From FEN-1088 sp031407985 (GTDB lineage Bacteria; Myxococcota_A; Polyangia; Fen-1088), in contig JANOJB010000221.1 of the NCBI GenBank assembly GCA_031407985.1, positions 1-28,865 of the forward strand: DNA of 28,865 nucleotides, read 5' to 3'. Shown here piece by piece: positions 13,598 to 22,851 of this stretch (positions are counted from its first letter, which is position 1; each line of letters opens with the position of its first letter). The notes beneath the pieces were generated by a model. It was not told the DNA's origin, searched no databases, and worked only from the letters and a program-made list of their open reading frames with translations. The translations under genes and the position numbers were made by a program.

Positions 13598-15522
13598 AGA
13601 CGCGAAAGCTGGAAACCAAGGCCGTCGGGACCGAGTGGGCCCAGGGCGCCGCGTTGACCGCGCAAGGTGTGCGGTTCCGGGTGTGGGCGCCCACGCGTCG
13701 CACGGTCGATCTGATTCTTGACGACGGTCAACCACCTCGTTCCTTGAACCCGGAGGAGGGTGGCTACTGGTCGCTGTTCGTCGCGGGAATCGCGGCTGGC
13801 GCGCGATATATGTATCGGTTGGACGGTGACGGCCCCGATGTTCCGGATCCGGCGTCCCGTTTCCTTCCGGATGGACCACATGGGGCCTCCGAGGTGATCG
13901 ACCCGGCCTCCTTTCGCTGGACCGATGTCAAATGGACCGGGCTGCCGCTGCATGGTCAGGTGATCTACGAGCTGCACGTGGGAACGTGGTCGCCGGAAGG
14001 AACCTGGGATGGCGCCATAGCCAAGCTTCCGGCGCTGAAGGAGCTGGGCATCACGGTCATAGAACTGATGCCGGTGGCGGAGTTCCCGGGCCGTTTCGGA
14101 TGGGGGTACGACGGCGTCGGTTGGTTCGCGCCGTACCATCGTTACGGCAGGCCCGACCAGTTTCGAAAGTTCGTCGACGAAGCCCACCGACACGGGATCG
14201 GCGTGATCTTGGATGTCGTCTACAACCACTTGGGCCCGGATGGAAACCACCTGGCGCGGTTCTCGCCATTCTATTTTTCCCAGCAGTCCAACGCCTGGGG
14301 CAGGGGCATGAATTTTGACGGCGAGCAGGCGGACGGGGTTCGGCGGCTGGTTATCGACAACGCCGCCCAATGGATTCACGAATACCACCTGGACGGGCTG
14401 CGCCTGGACGCTACCCAGGACATCCGTGACAGCTCGGACGAACACATCATCGCCGCGATCGCCCGGGAATGTCGCGCTGTCGCTGGTGGCCGGCGGTTGC
14501 TGCTGATCGGTGAAAACGAACCCCAGGACACCAACCTCCTGCGTGGCGCCGCGTTCGGCGGCCTTGGCCTGGATGCATTGTGGAACGACGATTTTCACCA
14601 CAGCGCCGTGGTCGCGCTCACCGGGCGACGCCAAGCCTATTACAGCGACTATCACGGGACGGCGAATGAGTGGTTGTCCTGCGCGAAACATGGATTCTTG
14701 TTTCAGGGACAACGTTCCGGCTGGCAGAAACACCGACGCGGCCGTTCCACGCGCGGACTGCCCATGGCCTCGTTCGTCGCGTTCCTGGAGAATCACGATC
14801 AGGTGGCCAATTCGCTCTGGGGCACCCGGCTTTGGAAGAACAGCAATCCGGGTTGCCACAGGGCGATGACGGCGCTTCTGTTGCTAGGGCCGTGGACGCC
14901 TCTGTTGTTTCAAGGGCAGGAGTGGAACGCCGCTTCTCCTTTTCACTATTTCGCGGATCATGGTCCGGAGCTGGCGGCGCTGGTCCGGGACGGCCGCAAA
15001 GGATTCATGGCGCAGTTCCCCGGGTGCGCGTCGGACACCGGTGCGGACGTGTTGTTGGATCCGGCCGCACCCGAAACGTTCGAGCGTAGCCGACTGGACT
15101 GGGACGAGCGATCGCATCCCGACCACCAACGCGCGTTGCTCTTGCACCGAGATCTGATCGCGTTGCGGCGACACGATCCGACCCTGGCCGCGGCGCCTGC
15201 CACGGGTGTGTCCCTGGAGATTGCGTCGCTTGGCCCCCAGTGTGGGATCATTCGCTACTTTGTCGACGGCGCCGTTGCCGGAGCCGGGCCCCTCGATCGC
15301 CTGTTGATCGTCAACCTAGGTGCGAATCTCGATTTGCCCTGCGCGGTTGAACCGCTGCTGGCGCCGCCCGACAAGCCCAGCCACGCCTGCTGGCGGATCA
15401 TGTGGTCCAGCGAGGATCACACCTACGGCGGCAGCGGTTGCGCCGAACCCGAATCCGAGGAGCAAGGCTGGCGAATTCCAGGCTCCGCTGCGGTGCTCCT
15501 GGCTCCGATGACCCGTGTGTGA
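13594..15522 (+). CDS. treZ: Maltooligosyltrehalose trehalohydrolase TreZ
   Basis: The 642-residue enzyme cuts the alpha-1,4 bond next to the trehalosyl end and releases trehalose. A CBM48-like N-terminal domain (about 20-105, Val-Arg-Phe-Arg-Val-Trp-Ala-Pro) is followed by a GH13 barrel opening with Glu-Leu-His-Val-Gly-Thr-Trp at 126-132. The catalytic residues are probably Asp272 in Leu-Arg-Leu-Asp-Ala, Glu307 in Leu-Ile-Gly-Glu-Asn-Glu and Asp402 in Asn-His-Asp. The Tyr-Asn-His-Leu-Gly-Pro-x-Gly-Asn segment is also typical of TreZ. I use the GTG at 13594: it overlaps the treY stop by four bases (GTGA), has GGAGA seven bases upstream, and marks where family similarity begins. The open frame extends back to 13240 inside treY, but that part is a shadow. 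It is the last gene of the operon. Confidence 0.95.
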   Translation: MKTRKLETKAVGTEWAQGAALTAQGVRFRVWAPTRRTVDLILDDGQPPRSLNPEEGGYWSLFVAGIAAGARYMYRLDGDGPDVPDPASRFLPDGPHGASEVIDPASFRWTDVKWTGLPLHGQVIYELHVGTWSPEGTWDGAIAKLPALKELGITVIELMPVAEFPGRFGWGYDGVGWFAPYHRYGRPDQFRKFVDEAHRHGIGVILDVVYNHLGPDGNHLARFSPFYFSQQSNAWGRGMNFDGEQADGVRRLVIDNAAQWIHEYHLDGLRLDATQDIRDSSDEHIIAAIARECRAVAGGRRLLLIGENEPQDTNLLRGAAFGGLGLDALWNDDFHHSAVVALTGRRQAYYSDYHGTANEWLSCAKHGFLFQGQRSGWQKHRRGRSTRGLPMASFVAFLENHDQVANSLWGTRLWKNSNPGCHRAMTALLLLGPWTPLLFQGQEWNAASPFHYFADHGPELAALVRDGRKGFMAQFPGCASDTGADVLLDPAAPETFERSRLDWDERSHPDHQRALLLHRDLIALRRHDPTLAAAPATGVSLEIASLGPQCGIIRYFVDGAVAGAGPLDRLLIVNLGANLDLPCAVEPLLAPPDKPSHACWRIMWSSEDHTYGGSGCAEPESEEQGWRIPGSAAVLLAPMTRV

Positions 15523-15555
15523 CGGGGGGCGGCGTGGTACGAGGGGCGCCGTTGT

Positions 15556-18500
15556 TCAGTAGCGGTTGGTCCACACGACGTCGGCTGAGCCGGTCTTCGC
15601 GTCTCCGTATTCACCTTGGAAACTCCAGCGTGAGCCCAAGACGTATTCGAGGTGGACCGCGTTTCGGTTCTGCAGCCGGGCTGGGTCGGCACCCAGTCGG
15701 GCGACGTACCCGACGTACACATCCGCGGTCACATACGTCCCGGCCTCAAGGCGCGCCGCCGCCAATCCGTTGCCGGCTTCGATCGACAGCACATCCAGCG
15801 GCAGTTTCTTGGCAAGACCCTTCTGCAACCGTGTCGCGACCAGCCCGCCCAACAGCGACGCCGCTCGATCGGTGGGCGTGGATGAACCGGCGCTCCCGCC
15901 GCCAAGGTTCAACCGTCCGGTGACGATCAGCGTGTACAGCTGTGTCTCCGTCAAATCAGGTCGGTTGGGCGCGCTGATCCCAATCCGCAGATGGTCCGGT
16001 GATCCGGTGACGGTGACCAGCACCGCGATGTTTTCCTGTTCGTTGACGTGCGTGGCGCTGATCGCCAGCTCGGGTGTGTCCGTCGGTCCCACGAACCGCA
16101 CCGATGAATCGGCCTTCAGGGCAAAACGACGTCCCGCGACGTTTACCCGCCCACGCTTGACGGTGAGCCGACCGTAGGCGCGGGCGCTGTCGGCGACTTC
16201 CACGCGGAAACCGGGGTCGAGACCCAGTTCGACGTTTGCGTCCTTGCCGACGACCCAAAGATTTCTGGGTGCCTCCACCAGCAGGACGACGCCGGCTGCG
16301 TGGGCGCCGTCCCGAGGCGTCGTTGTCGTCGTCGTCGCCTTGGCGGCGACCAGTTGTCGCGCAGGGAACGTCGGGTTCGTGGTTGGCGTCCTTGGCATCA
16401 GCGCGGCGGTCACAGCGGCAAGCTTCCGCGCCTGCACCGCGTTGACGGGCGTGCCCCCTTCGGTCAGGACCACATCGGCCGGCCGGGCCATCTTCTGCAG
16501 ATGTTTGCGCTTGGCATCGCTCAGGGCCACCCGCGCCGAGCTGATGACGGCCTTGGCCCGCACCTGCTGCACGGAGATATGGGCATCCGCCGATGCGCGA
16601 AGCGAGATCGCCGCCAGCGCCTGGCCCTCGACGTACGCGGGAAAATCATCCAGGGCCAGACGCGCCTGGATCGCATAACCCCTGCCGGCGCGGTGATCAC
16701 CCTGGGCGGTGACGCGCATCCGACCGGTGCCGCCATCGGCCCGCAATTCGTCCAAGACAATGCGGTGTTTGTCGCCGTGTGCCAGCAGGTGAATGCGTTT
16801 GTATTCGCCCATTCCGGTGATGGCCAGCCCGCCGTCTTTCCACTCGAACCGCCCCGCAAGCGTGGGATCGGCCGCGGTTCCGGTAATGTCGAGGCTGGCG
16901 AACAACTGTCCGGCCACCGTGCGCACACCGGTCGCGATGCCCGACAATCCTGAAACGTCGAAGGCCGTGGCATCCAGGTGGGCCAACACGGGCAGTCGTC
17001 GAGGATCAAGGCCACGTGAAAGGGCGGGGTAGCCGAGATCCGCTTGGGTGTTCGCGACCAGACGCAGGTGCCCACCGTTCGCCGAGGCAAGCGTGATCTC
17101 GCCCGTGGCTTTCCGATCCGCGTAGCTGACCAGGATCGTACCCTTGCCCAGCGGCGTCTTGTCCAGACGCAAATCCACGGCGTCGGCGCGCGCGGTCAGT
17201 CGTGGGACACGAAGGGTACCCGTGAGGTCGGCCTGCGCGCGCACACGACCCATCAGGAGTCGCGCGGGATCTCGATCGCTGCGCGGGGGAAAGTTCACAC
17301 CCTGCAGTGCCAGTGGTCCCAGCCGGGCGTGAATCTCGATGGGAACGTCGATCAGGGCCGCGATGTTTTCGAAACGCGCTGCGGGCGCGTCCACCCGGCC
17401 GGCAAGTGAGAACAAGGTTGTCCCGTGGCGGGTGATGCGGACGTCGGCGCGCACGTCACGGGTTCCAAGATCAACGTGCAACGTGCCATCGGTGGCCGGG
17501 AACCCGGCGGCGCGCACGCCAGCAATGGTCAGGTCGGCCTTTCCGACAAGGGCCTTCGGTATCCCTTCAAGTGTCAGATCCATGGATGCCGTTCCGGTCA
17601 ACCTTGACGAAGGCCGGATCAGAGCCGCCCAGGGTGCCAGGTTCACACGATCCAAGTGTGCTTCGATCTCGACACGCGCGGCCCGTACCTGCGCCACCGT
17701 GGGTGGATGACGAAGCAGGGCTTCCAATGAGAAGCCAGAGCGGACGAAGAGGCTACCTGGTTGACCGTCGGGCGGCCGGTCAGCCGCAATCTGTCGCAGC
17801 TCGATGCGACCCGTGATCGGTTTTGCGCGGTTGGCGTCCAAAACCATCGTCACGTCACCGATCGCCGCGCGCCCATGCGCCAGCTGGCGGATCGCCGCGT
17901 CCATCTGGAGATGCGGGGATGCACCGGTTCCGCTCACCTGCACATGGACGGACGCCGTCCCGCGCGCGTTGAGATGGGGTGCGACCACAACGGCTGACCT
18001 GCCCGGCGTCAGGACCTGGCGCACGTGCTCGATGGCGGTTGATAGTTGCCGCAGATCTACCTGGGAAACGTCAAAGGTGGCGCGCACCGGTGCAAGGGAC
18101 GGCGGCGGCCAGGCGACGGGAAGGTCAAAGGTTCCCCCCACCGTCGCCCCCGACATGTTCAGGGTCAGTTGGCCCGACACCCGACGATCAACCAGGCGCG
18201 TATCCATGGTCAGCCCGATGTCCCGCAGATTGCCGACACGCCCCCCGGTCAAGGTGACGTATGCGGTTGTACGGGAGCCATCGGCGGAACGCGTACCGTT
18301 GGTCTGGACGTTGATCCGGGCGGTCAACCGTCCTTGCAGTTTCAGGTGTTGCGGCAACAGGGAAGGGGGCAACCGGGCCAAATCAAGTTGGGACACGGTG
18401 ACATCGGCGCGCAGCGCACCGACGGTTCTGCGGAGATCGACCAACAAGCGCTGCCCATCCTCCCCGCGAAGATCCAGTCGGTCAACGCGCAAGACGTCGT

Positions 18501-20283
18501 CGCTGAAAGCGACATGCGTCGGACCGGTCAGGTTCCATGCGCCCTGGCGTGTGGTCACCGTCAATCGATCAAACCTGAGCCGATTGTCTGGGCGGGTCCA
18601 CACCCCATCGGCGCTTAGGCGCAATGGCTCGGGAGCGGTCAACGATGCGCGGACATCGATACGTGGACCCGCGGCGTCGATGGCGACGACGACGCCTTTG
18701 TACACACGCCCATCGATGTCGCCCTCGGGAACGTCGATCCTGATTCGGGAGGCGAGGGGCGCGCGCAGGTTCGGGACGTACGCCGAGATCCGCACCGTGG
18801 GAACGTGCAGTTTTCCCAAGGTCAATGCGCGGAGGCGCCCGTCGAGATGAAGCGACGGTGCCAGCGGGTGTCCACCGAGCGCGATCTTGATTCGCCCACG
18901 CCCCGAGGCGCGCGGTGATCCCGGGCGAAGCTTGGACGTGGCACTCGACACCGAGGCGCCGAGATCTCTGAGATCCACAGTCAACTGGACCGCAACGGTG
19001 TCGGTTGTGATGTCTCCGTCTCCGGAGATCCGGGCACCCGGGACAACGGCCCGCAGGTCCATGACCTTGTAGTTCCCACGCTCGGTTTTGACGCCCAGGT
19101 CGATGGGGCCGATCGCCGAGCCACCCAGGCGACCGAGAGGCACGTGTAGGGTCGCTGCGCCACGCATTGTCGCCAGGGTTTGTCCCTGTCCATGCGCGTC
19201 CAGATCGACAGACAGGTCGGACGCGGGGCCGTCCCGGATCAAACGGCTGAGATCGACGCCACGCGCCCGTACCGAGAGACTGTCGAGTGATTGTCGTCCC
19301 AGATTGGCCGCCGCCGTGATCGTGGCGGTCGCGTTCGCCGCCGCGAGGGTTAACTGAGTCGTGGCTTGTTTCGTGGCGTCGTCCCACGACGCGCGGCCTG
19401 AAATCGTGACCGGCGCCAGGACCACCGCGTCTGTCGAGAGAAGTTCGATCAGCGACGGAGCGATGCGTATGCGCTCGATGTCGACGCTTGCCTTGAAACG
19501 CGCCAGAGGCGTGGTCGATTCGGGTCCTGCCGCCGGTGTGGCGATGTCTCCCCTAACGCGCATGTTGTTGTCGCCCATCCACAAGTCGAGGGCGGCATGA
19601 CTGCTGTGGACGTTCAGCACCACGCTGACCGGGGTCTGCAGCGGCAAGGCCATCGTGGCCCGCGCGTTCAGACGTGCGACGACGTCAAACAGATCAGCGC
19701 CGTATCGTCCGGCGCCGTCACCGTTGATGTCGATGATTCGAACGTGTTGAAACGCGGTGGCGGTGGCGTCGCGTTCGTCCCACAAATCCAAAATGCCGCC
19801 GCGTATGGCAAGGGCGCCCAGTTCCACGGACAGATCACCTTGTGTGTCTGTACCTCCTGGCGCCGACGGAGCGCGCGCCGCCAATGCGCGTGTCAGGTTG
19901 GTCACGCCATCTTGATCCCTGCGCAGCGACAAGTGCGGCGCGCTGAGGATCACGTCGTGAAGCCGGAGCTGCCCGCGCAGCAACGCCAACGGCGAGAAGC
20001 GGACCTCGACGCGCGCGATTCCCGCCACGACGTCGCCTTTCGGATCGCGCAGGGTCAGCCGGTCGACCGTGATCCGGTCACCCGCGAAACGGAAAGCACC
20101 CACGTCGATCCGACCGGCCAACGACGCGTTCAGCCGAGGCAACGCGAACTGACGAATGCGCTCGCCCCCCCAGGACGTCCGAGCCAACGTCACCGCCGTA
20201 CCCGCCACCAGCGACGCCGCGGCAAGGATGCCCATCAACCCGACCGTCAGCGCCTTGATCGGCCGCGGTATCACACGCCCCAT
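15556..20283 (-). CDS. tamB: TamB-like translocation and assembly module protein
   Basis: The product is about 1575 residues. An N-terminal membrane anchor (about 11-34) follows a positively charged start. The body is a long run of beta-strand repeats rich in Val, Asp, Arg and Thr, in the AsmA/TamB style (Leu-x-Leu-Arg-Asp, Leu-x-Val-Asp-Leu and similar motifs recur). The C-terminal 350 or so residues match the TamB/DUF490 domain, including Phe-Val-Gly-Pro-x-Asp-Thr-Pro-Glu-Leu, Leu-Thr-Glu-Thr-Gln-Leu-Tyr-Thr-Leu-Ile-Val-Thr-Gly and an end in Asn-Arg-Tyr. The family bridges inner and outer membranes, works with TamA, and is implicated in outer-membrane biogenesis and phospholipid transport. 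The ATG shares one base with the tamA stop (TGATG) and has GGGGAGG seven bases upstream, so the longer frame from 20370 is rejected. A Thr-rich low-complexity stretch lies near 16320. Confidence 0.93.
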   Translation of the reverse strand: MGRVIPRPIKALTVGLMGILAAASLVAGTAVTLARTSWGGERIRQFALPRLNASLAGRIDVGAFRFAGDRITVDRLTLRDPKGDVVAGIARVEVRFSPLALLRGQLRLHDVILSAPHLSLRRDQDGVTNLTRALAARAPSAPGGTDTQGDLSVELGALAIRGGILDLWDERDATATAFQHVRIIDINGDGAGRYGADLFDVVARLNARATMALPLQTPVSVVLNVHSSHAALDLWMGDNNMRVRGDIATPAAGPESTTPLARFKASVDIERIRIAPSLIELLSTDAVVLAPVTISGRASWDDATKQATTQLTLAAANATATITAAANLGRQSLDSLSVRARGVDLSRLIRDGPASDLSVDLDAHGQGQTLATMRGAATLHVPLGRLGGSAIGPIDLGVKTERGNYKVMDLRAVVPGARISGDGDITTDTVAVQLTVDLRDLGASVSSATSKLRPGSPRASGRGRIKIALGGHPLAPSLHLDGRLRALTLGKLHVPTVRISAYVPNLRAPLASRIRIDVPEGDIDGRVYKGVVVAIDAAGPRIDVRASLTAPEPLRLSADGVWTRPDNRLRFDRLTVTTRQGAWNLTGPTHVAFSDDVLRVDRLDLRGEDGQRLLVDLRRTVGALRADVTVSQLDLARLPPSLLPQHLKLQGRLTARINVQTNGTRSADGSRTTAYVTLTGGRVGNLRDIGLTMDTRLVDRRVSGQLTLNMSGATVGGTFDLPVAWPPPSLAPVRATFDVSQVDLRQLSTAIEHVRQVLTPGRSAVVVAPHLNARGTASVHVQVSGTGASPHLQMDAAIRQLAHGRAAIGDVTMVLDANRAKPITGRIELRQIAADRPPDGQPGSLFVRSGFSLEALLRHPPTVAQVRAARVEIEAHLDRVNLAPWAALIRPSSRLTGTASMDLTLEGIPKALVGKADLTIAGVRAAGFPATDGTLHVDLGTRDVRADVRITRHGTTLFSLAGRVDAPAARFENIAALIDVPIEIHARLGPLALQGVNFPPRSDRDPARLLMGRVRAQADLTGTLRVPRLTARADAVDLRLDKTPLGKGTILVSYADRKATGEITLASANGGHLRLVANTQADLGYPALSRGLDPRRLPVLAHLDATAFDVSGLSGIATGVRTVAGQLFASLDITGTAADPTLAGRFEWKDGGLAITGMGEYKRIHLLAHGDKHRIVLDELRADGGTGRMRVTAQGDHRAGRGYAIQARLALDDFPAYVEGQALAAISLRASADAHISVQQVRAKAVISSARVALSDAKRKHLQKMARPADVVLTEGGTPVNAVQARKLAAVTAALMPRTPTTNPTFPARQLVAAKATTTTTTPRDGAHAAGVVLLVEAPRNLWVVGKDANVELGLDPGFRVEVADSARAYGRLTVKRGRVNVAGRRFALKADSSVRFVGPTDTPELAISATHVNEQENIAVLVTVTGSPDHLRIGISAPNRPDLTETQLYTLIVTGRLNLGGGSAGSSTPTDRAASLLGGLVATRLQKGLAKKLPLDVLSIEAGNGLAAARLEAGTYVTADVYVGYVARLGADPARLQNRNAVHLEYVLGSRWSFQGEYGDAKTGSADVVWTNRY
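16317..16340 (-). repeat. Trinucleotide run encoding poly-Thr in tamB
   Basis: A GTC/GAC-type triplet run, with one GTT interruption, encodes about six Thr residues within a Pro/Thr/Ala-rich insertion before the C-terminal TamB domain. Triplet changes would keep the frame. It is probably a flexible linker. Confidence 0.6.
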
Positions 20284-22367
20284 CAGAAGGCCTCCCCGAT
20301 TCCGACGTGAAACGCGCACAGGGTGTCCGTGACCACCGTGGCGCGGCCCGATCCACCCAGCCCGAAACAACTGTCGTCGACCAAATAGGGGATCTGCGAT
20401 ACGGCACCCGTGGTCGCGTCGATACCCAACAGGACCGGCGGGCGCCCGCGCTGAAACCTTCGTGCAAGATCAACCCGAATCGGCCCGATGGGCGTGCTGT
20501 AACGAAGGCCGACACCCGCCGCCCACAGCAAGGTCGTCAGATCGTCGGGTCCCACGTGCCCCTGCGTGACCTGTCCGTAGTCGACAAAGGCCGCCACCGT
20601 CAAATGGTCGGTCACCTGGTACCTGGCTTCGAAGCTGCCGTCGATCATCCCGTCGCCGCCAATCGGTAGTGTCAGCATCACGGGTGCCACGCCTGGGGAC
20701 GTGGGTGCCGGCGCCAGCAGCAGAGGCGAAAGCCGCCGATCGCTGAACCCCCGCATCGAGATACCCCCACCTCCGAAGAATCGTGTCACCACGGCGCTGG
20801 AGCCTCCGGAGGGGAACAGCTGGCCGATGCGCAAGCGCGATGAGAACGTCAGCTGGTCGTCGTCGCCGATGCTGATGGTGCCGCGCATGTCGGGCGACAC
20901 GCGCAGATACGTGAAACCGCCGCCAAGCGGCCCACCCCCTTCCTGCAAGGACAGGCTGCCGAAGAATCCATTGCGGGGCGCCAGCGGCGAATCGCGACGG
21001 TCCCACGTGAGCACTTGCTCGAGATACGACAGCAAGATGAAGCACGGTGTGACCTGATTGGCGCAACCCAGCGTCAATGGGGCGGCGCCAGCGCTGGCAA
21101 GCGCCGGACCGTTCAGCCAGTTGCCTTGAATGTTGTACGTGGGATACACGGACAACGTGGACCGCGGCTGCCAAACCACGCCGGTTGCCAGACGCCACCC
21201 AATGGCGTCATAGGATTGTTCAAGCGTGCGCTCTAGATCCAATGTGGTCTGTTCGCGCAGCGACGAACGCCCGGCGAATCGTGGCTGTTCGAATTTCAGA
21301 CCGATGCGCGCAATCGGGCCATGGCGGGGTCCGGATGCGATGTCGTTGCGTAGAACGGCAAACGTGTTCGGAATAAACGCCCAGCCGCCCTCGGCACGGA
21401 TTGTCAGTTTACGCATGCCACCCAAGTAATTGCGGTGTGACCACTCCCCGAACACGCGGGCCTCGTTGCGAACCTGATCGATGCGCCCGCCGACACCCGC
21501 ACGCAGGGTACGAAAGGGGGCCGCGCGTGCCTCGACCATGATGGACACGCGTCCGGTCTTGGCGTCCGGGACTCCCGACGTGACGGTCGCGACCGCAAAC
21601 AGTCCCATCGCGGACACGCGCCTTTGGGCTTCGGTCACAGCCTCGGTGGAGAACATTTCTCCATCGGGGATAGCCAAGCGAACTTGTTCCCAGACCCATA
21701 CCGGGGCGATGCCGGAGTCGGGCCCGAGGTCGATGGCGATGTCGCCGAAGCGGAAGCGAATTCCGGGTCGGGCCACGATCAGCAACGACGCGGAATGGGT
21801 GCGAACGTCCACTTGGGCGACAGCATCCACCAGAGCCTGGGCGAATCCCAGGTTGCGAAGACGCTGCACGATTGCGTTCTTGGCGGTTTCCCACCGGTCC
21901 TCGCGAAAAACGTCCCCGACCGCTAGATCCAGGTCCAGAACGTCATCGCGTTCAATCTGCATCAATACGTCGAGACCGCGAACTTCGTACGAACCGATGC
22001 GCGTCGCTTGGCCTTCGCTGACAATCGCCTTTAACGCCACGCCGCCTTTGATGGGCGTGACCTCGTCGGCAACGACCTCCGCCTGATAGAACCCCCGCGC
22101 CTCGTAGACGCGTTCGATTCGACGAAGGTCACTTTGCCAGGTGACCGGATCGAAGTACGCCTTCTTGGCGAATGGCCACCACCACCCCGTTGCCGTTGTT
22201 GCGATTCGCTTGGTGATGTCTCGCTTCGAGACCTGATGCACGCCAGACAGGTCCATTCGTTTGATCACGGGCTGTGAGGATTGCGTTGCTCCCTCATGGG
22301 AGCCATGGGCGCAGCCCGCAAACGTACCCAGCCCCACAATCAGCCCAACGATCAGCCCCACCACCAC
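20283..22367 (-). CDS. tamA: TamA-like Omp85 outer-membrane protein with lipoprotein-like leader
   Basis: The product is about 694 residues with three POTRA-like domains (about 34-103, 121-186 and 203-280) and a 16-strand Omp85 barrel (about 288-694). The barrel carries the lid-loop motif Met-Arg-Gly-Phe at 538-541 and ends in Phe, as barrel proteins do. Three POTRA domains and a tamB gene directly downstream favour TamA over BamA, which normally has five. I use the GTG at 22367 because GGGAGGGG lies about six bases upstream. The open frame runs to 22478. The leader is a hydrophobic repeat (Gly-Leu-Ile-Val-Gly-Leu-Ile-Val-Gly-Leu) ending in Thr-Phe-Ala-Gly-Cys19, a possible lipobox, but it has no positive charge. 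A GTG at 22439 would add an Arg-rich segment. Two Cys pairs (435/442 and 667/684) could form disulfides in surface loops. It is translationally coupled to tamB. Confidence 0.9.
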   Translation of the reverse strand: MVVGLIVGLIVGLGTFAGCAHGSHEGATQSSQPVIKRMDLSGVHQVSKRDITKRIATTATGWWWPFAKKAYFDPVTWQSDLRRIERVYEARGFYQAEVVADEVTPIKGGVALKAIVSEGQATRIGSYEVRGLDVLMQIERDDVLDLDLAVGDVFREDRWETAKNAIVQRLRNLGFAQALVDAVAQVDVRTHSASLLIVARPGIRFRFGDIAIDLGPDSGIAPVWVWEQVRLAIPDGEMFSTEAVTEAQRRVSAMGLFAVATVTSGVPDAKTGRVSIMVEARAAPFRTLRAGVGGRIDQVRNEARVFGEWSHRNYLGGMRKLTIRAEGGWAFIPNTFAVLRNDIASGPRHGPIARIGLKFEQPRFAGRSSLREQTTLDLERTLEQSYDAIGWRLATGVVWQPRSTLSVYPTYNIQGNWLNGPALASAGAAPLTLGCANQVTPCFILLSYLEQVLTWDRRDSPLAPRNGFFGSLSLQEGGGPLGGGFTYLRVSPDMRGTISIGDDDQLTFSSRLRIGQLFPSGGSSAVVTRFFGGGGISMRGFSDRRLSPLLLAPAPTSPGVAPVMLTLPIGGDGMIDGSFEARYQVTDHLTVAAFVDYGQVTQGHVGPDDLTTLLWAAGVGLRYSTPIGPIRVDLARRFQRGRPPVLLGIDATTGAVSQIPYLVDDSCFGLGGSGRATVVTDTLCAFHVGIGEAF

Positions 22368-22455
22368 GCCAGACCCCTCCCGGTGCCTTCGCGGCACGGG
22401 CAGTGACAAGGGGAAGCACTCCCACGAGCGTAGTGCCACCCCGTGTCCCAATGAT

Positions 22456-22713
22456 CTAGGTGGCCCGGCGACCGGCAATCATGCGGTAGCCAGCCAGCAG
22501 TATGATCGCGCCCAAGATCGAGGCGATGATGCCGGGACCCGCGTTGCCCACTCCATACCAGCCCAAACTGCGCCCGATGAAGCCCGCCAACATCGACCCG
22601 GCGATGCCCAAGAGCATGGTGATCAGAATGCCGCCCGGATCCCGGCCCGGCATCACAAGCTTGGCCAGGGCGCCGACGATGAGACCCACGATGAGAGACC
22701 AGAGAAAATGCAT
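22456..22713 (-). CDS. YeaQ/YmgE (GlsB) family small membrane protein
   Basis: The 85-residue protein has three hydrophobic helices (about 1-18, 28-48 and 56-78) with Gly-rich turns: Leu-Ile-Val-Gly-Leu-Ile-Val-Gly-Ala-Leu-Ala, then Met-Pro-Gly-Arg-Asp-Pro-Gly-Gly, then Leu-Gly-Ile-Ala-Gly-Ser. This is the transglycosylase-associated/GlsB pattern. These inner-membrane proteins are often induced by stress, and their exact activity is unknown. I use the ATG at 22713, with AAGGA about seven bases upstream, not the longer frame from 22800. It lies 88 bases before tamA on the same strand and may be the first gene of a three-gene unit. Confidence 0.9.
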   Translation of the reverse strand: MHFLWSLIVGLIVGALAKLVMPGRDPGGILITMLLGIAGSMLAGFIGRSLGWYGVGNAGPGIIASILGAIILLAGYRMIAGRRAT

Positions 22714-22851
22714 GATGTTGTCCTTTCTGAAGTGATCGTTGTTGCGAGTTGTTGTCTCGCGTTCTGCCGTAACGCCTCTGCCCTGCGATTTCTGCGCCAT
22801 GCCTGCAATGCTTCGAATGCGGTCAGCAAATGACGGTTGAAGTCACCGGCC

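Noticed and set aside
13591..14859. Minus-strand open frame of 422 codons opposite treZ
   Set aside because: Antisense shadow of treZ. No domain seen.
15523..15555. Terminator between treZ and tamB
   Set aside because: Only a 5-bp CGGCG/CGCCG stem with a 12-base loop is visible in and around this 33-base convergent gap, which is too weak to call.
17804..18850. Plus-strand open frame of 348 codons inside tamB
   Set aside because: Arg/Pro/Ser-rich translation antisense to the continuous tamB frame. One of many shadows there.
20284..20370. N-terminal extension of tamB into tamA
   Set aside because: GGGGAGG and the TGATG overlap mark the ATG at 20283, which is followed directly by the expected membrane anchor.
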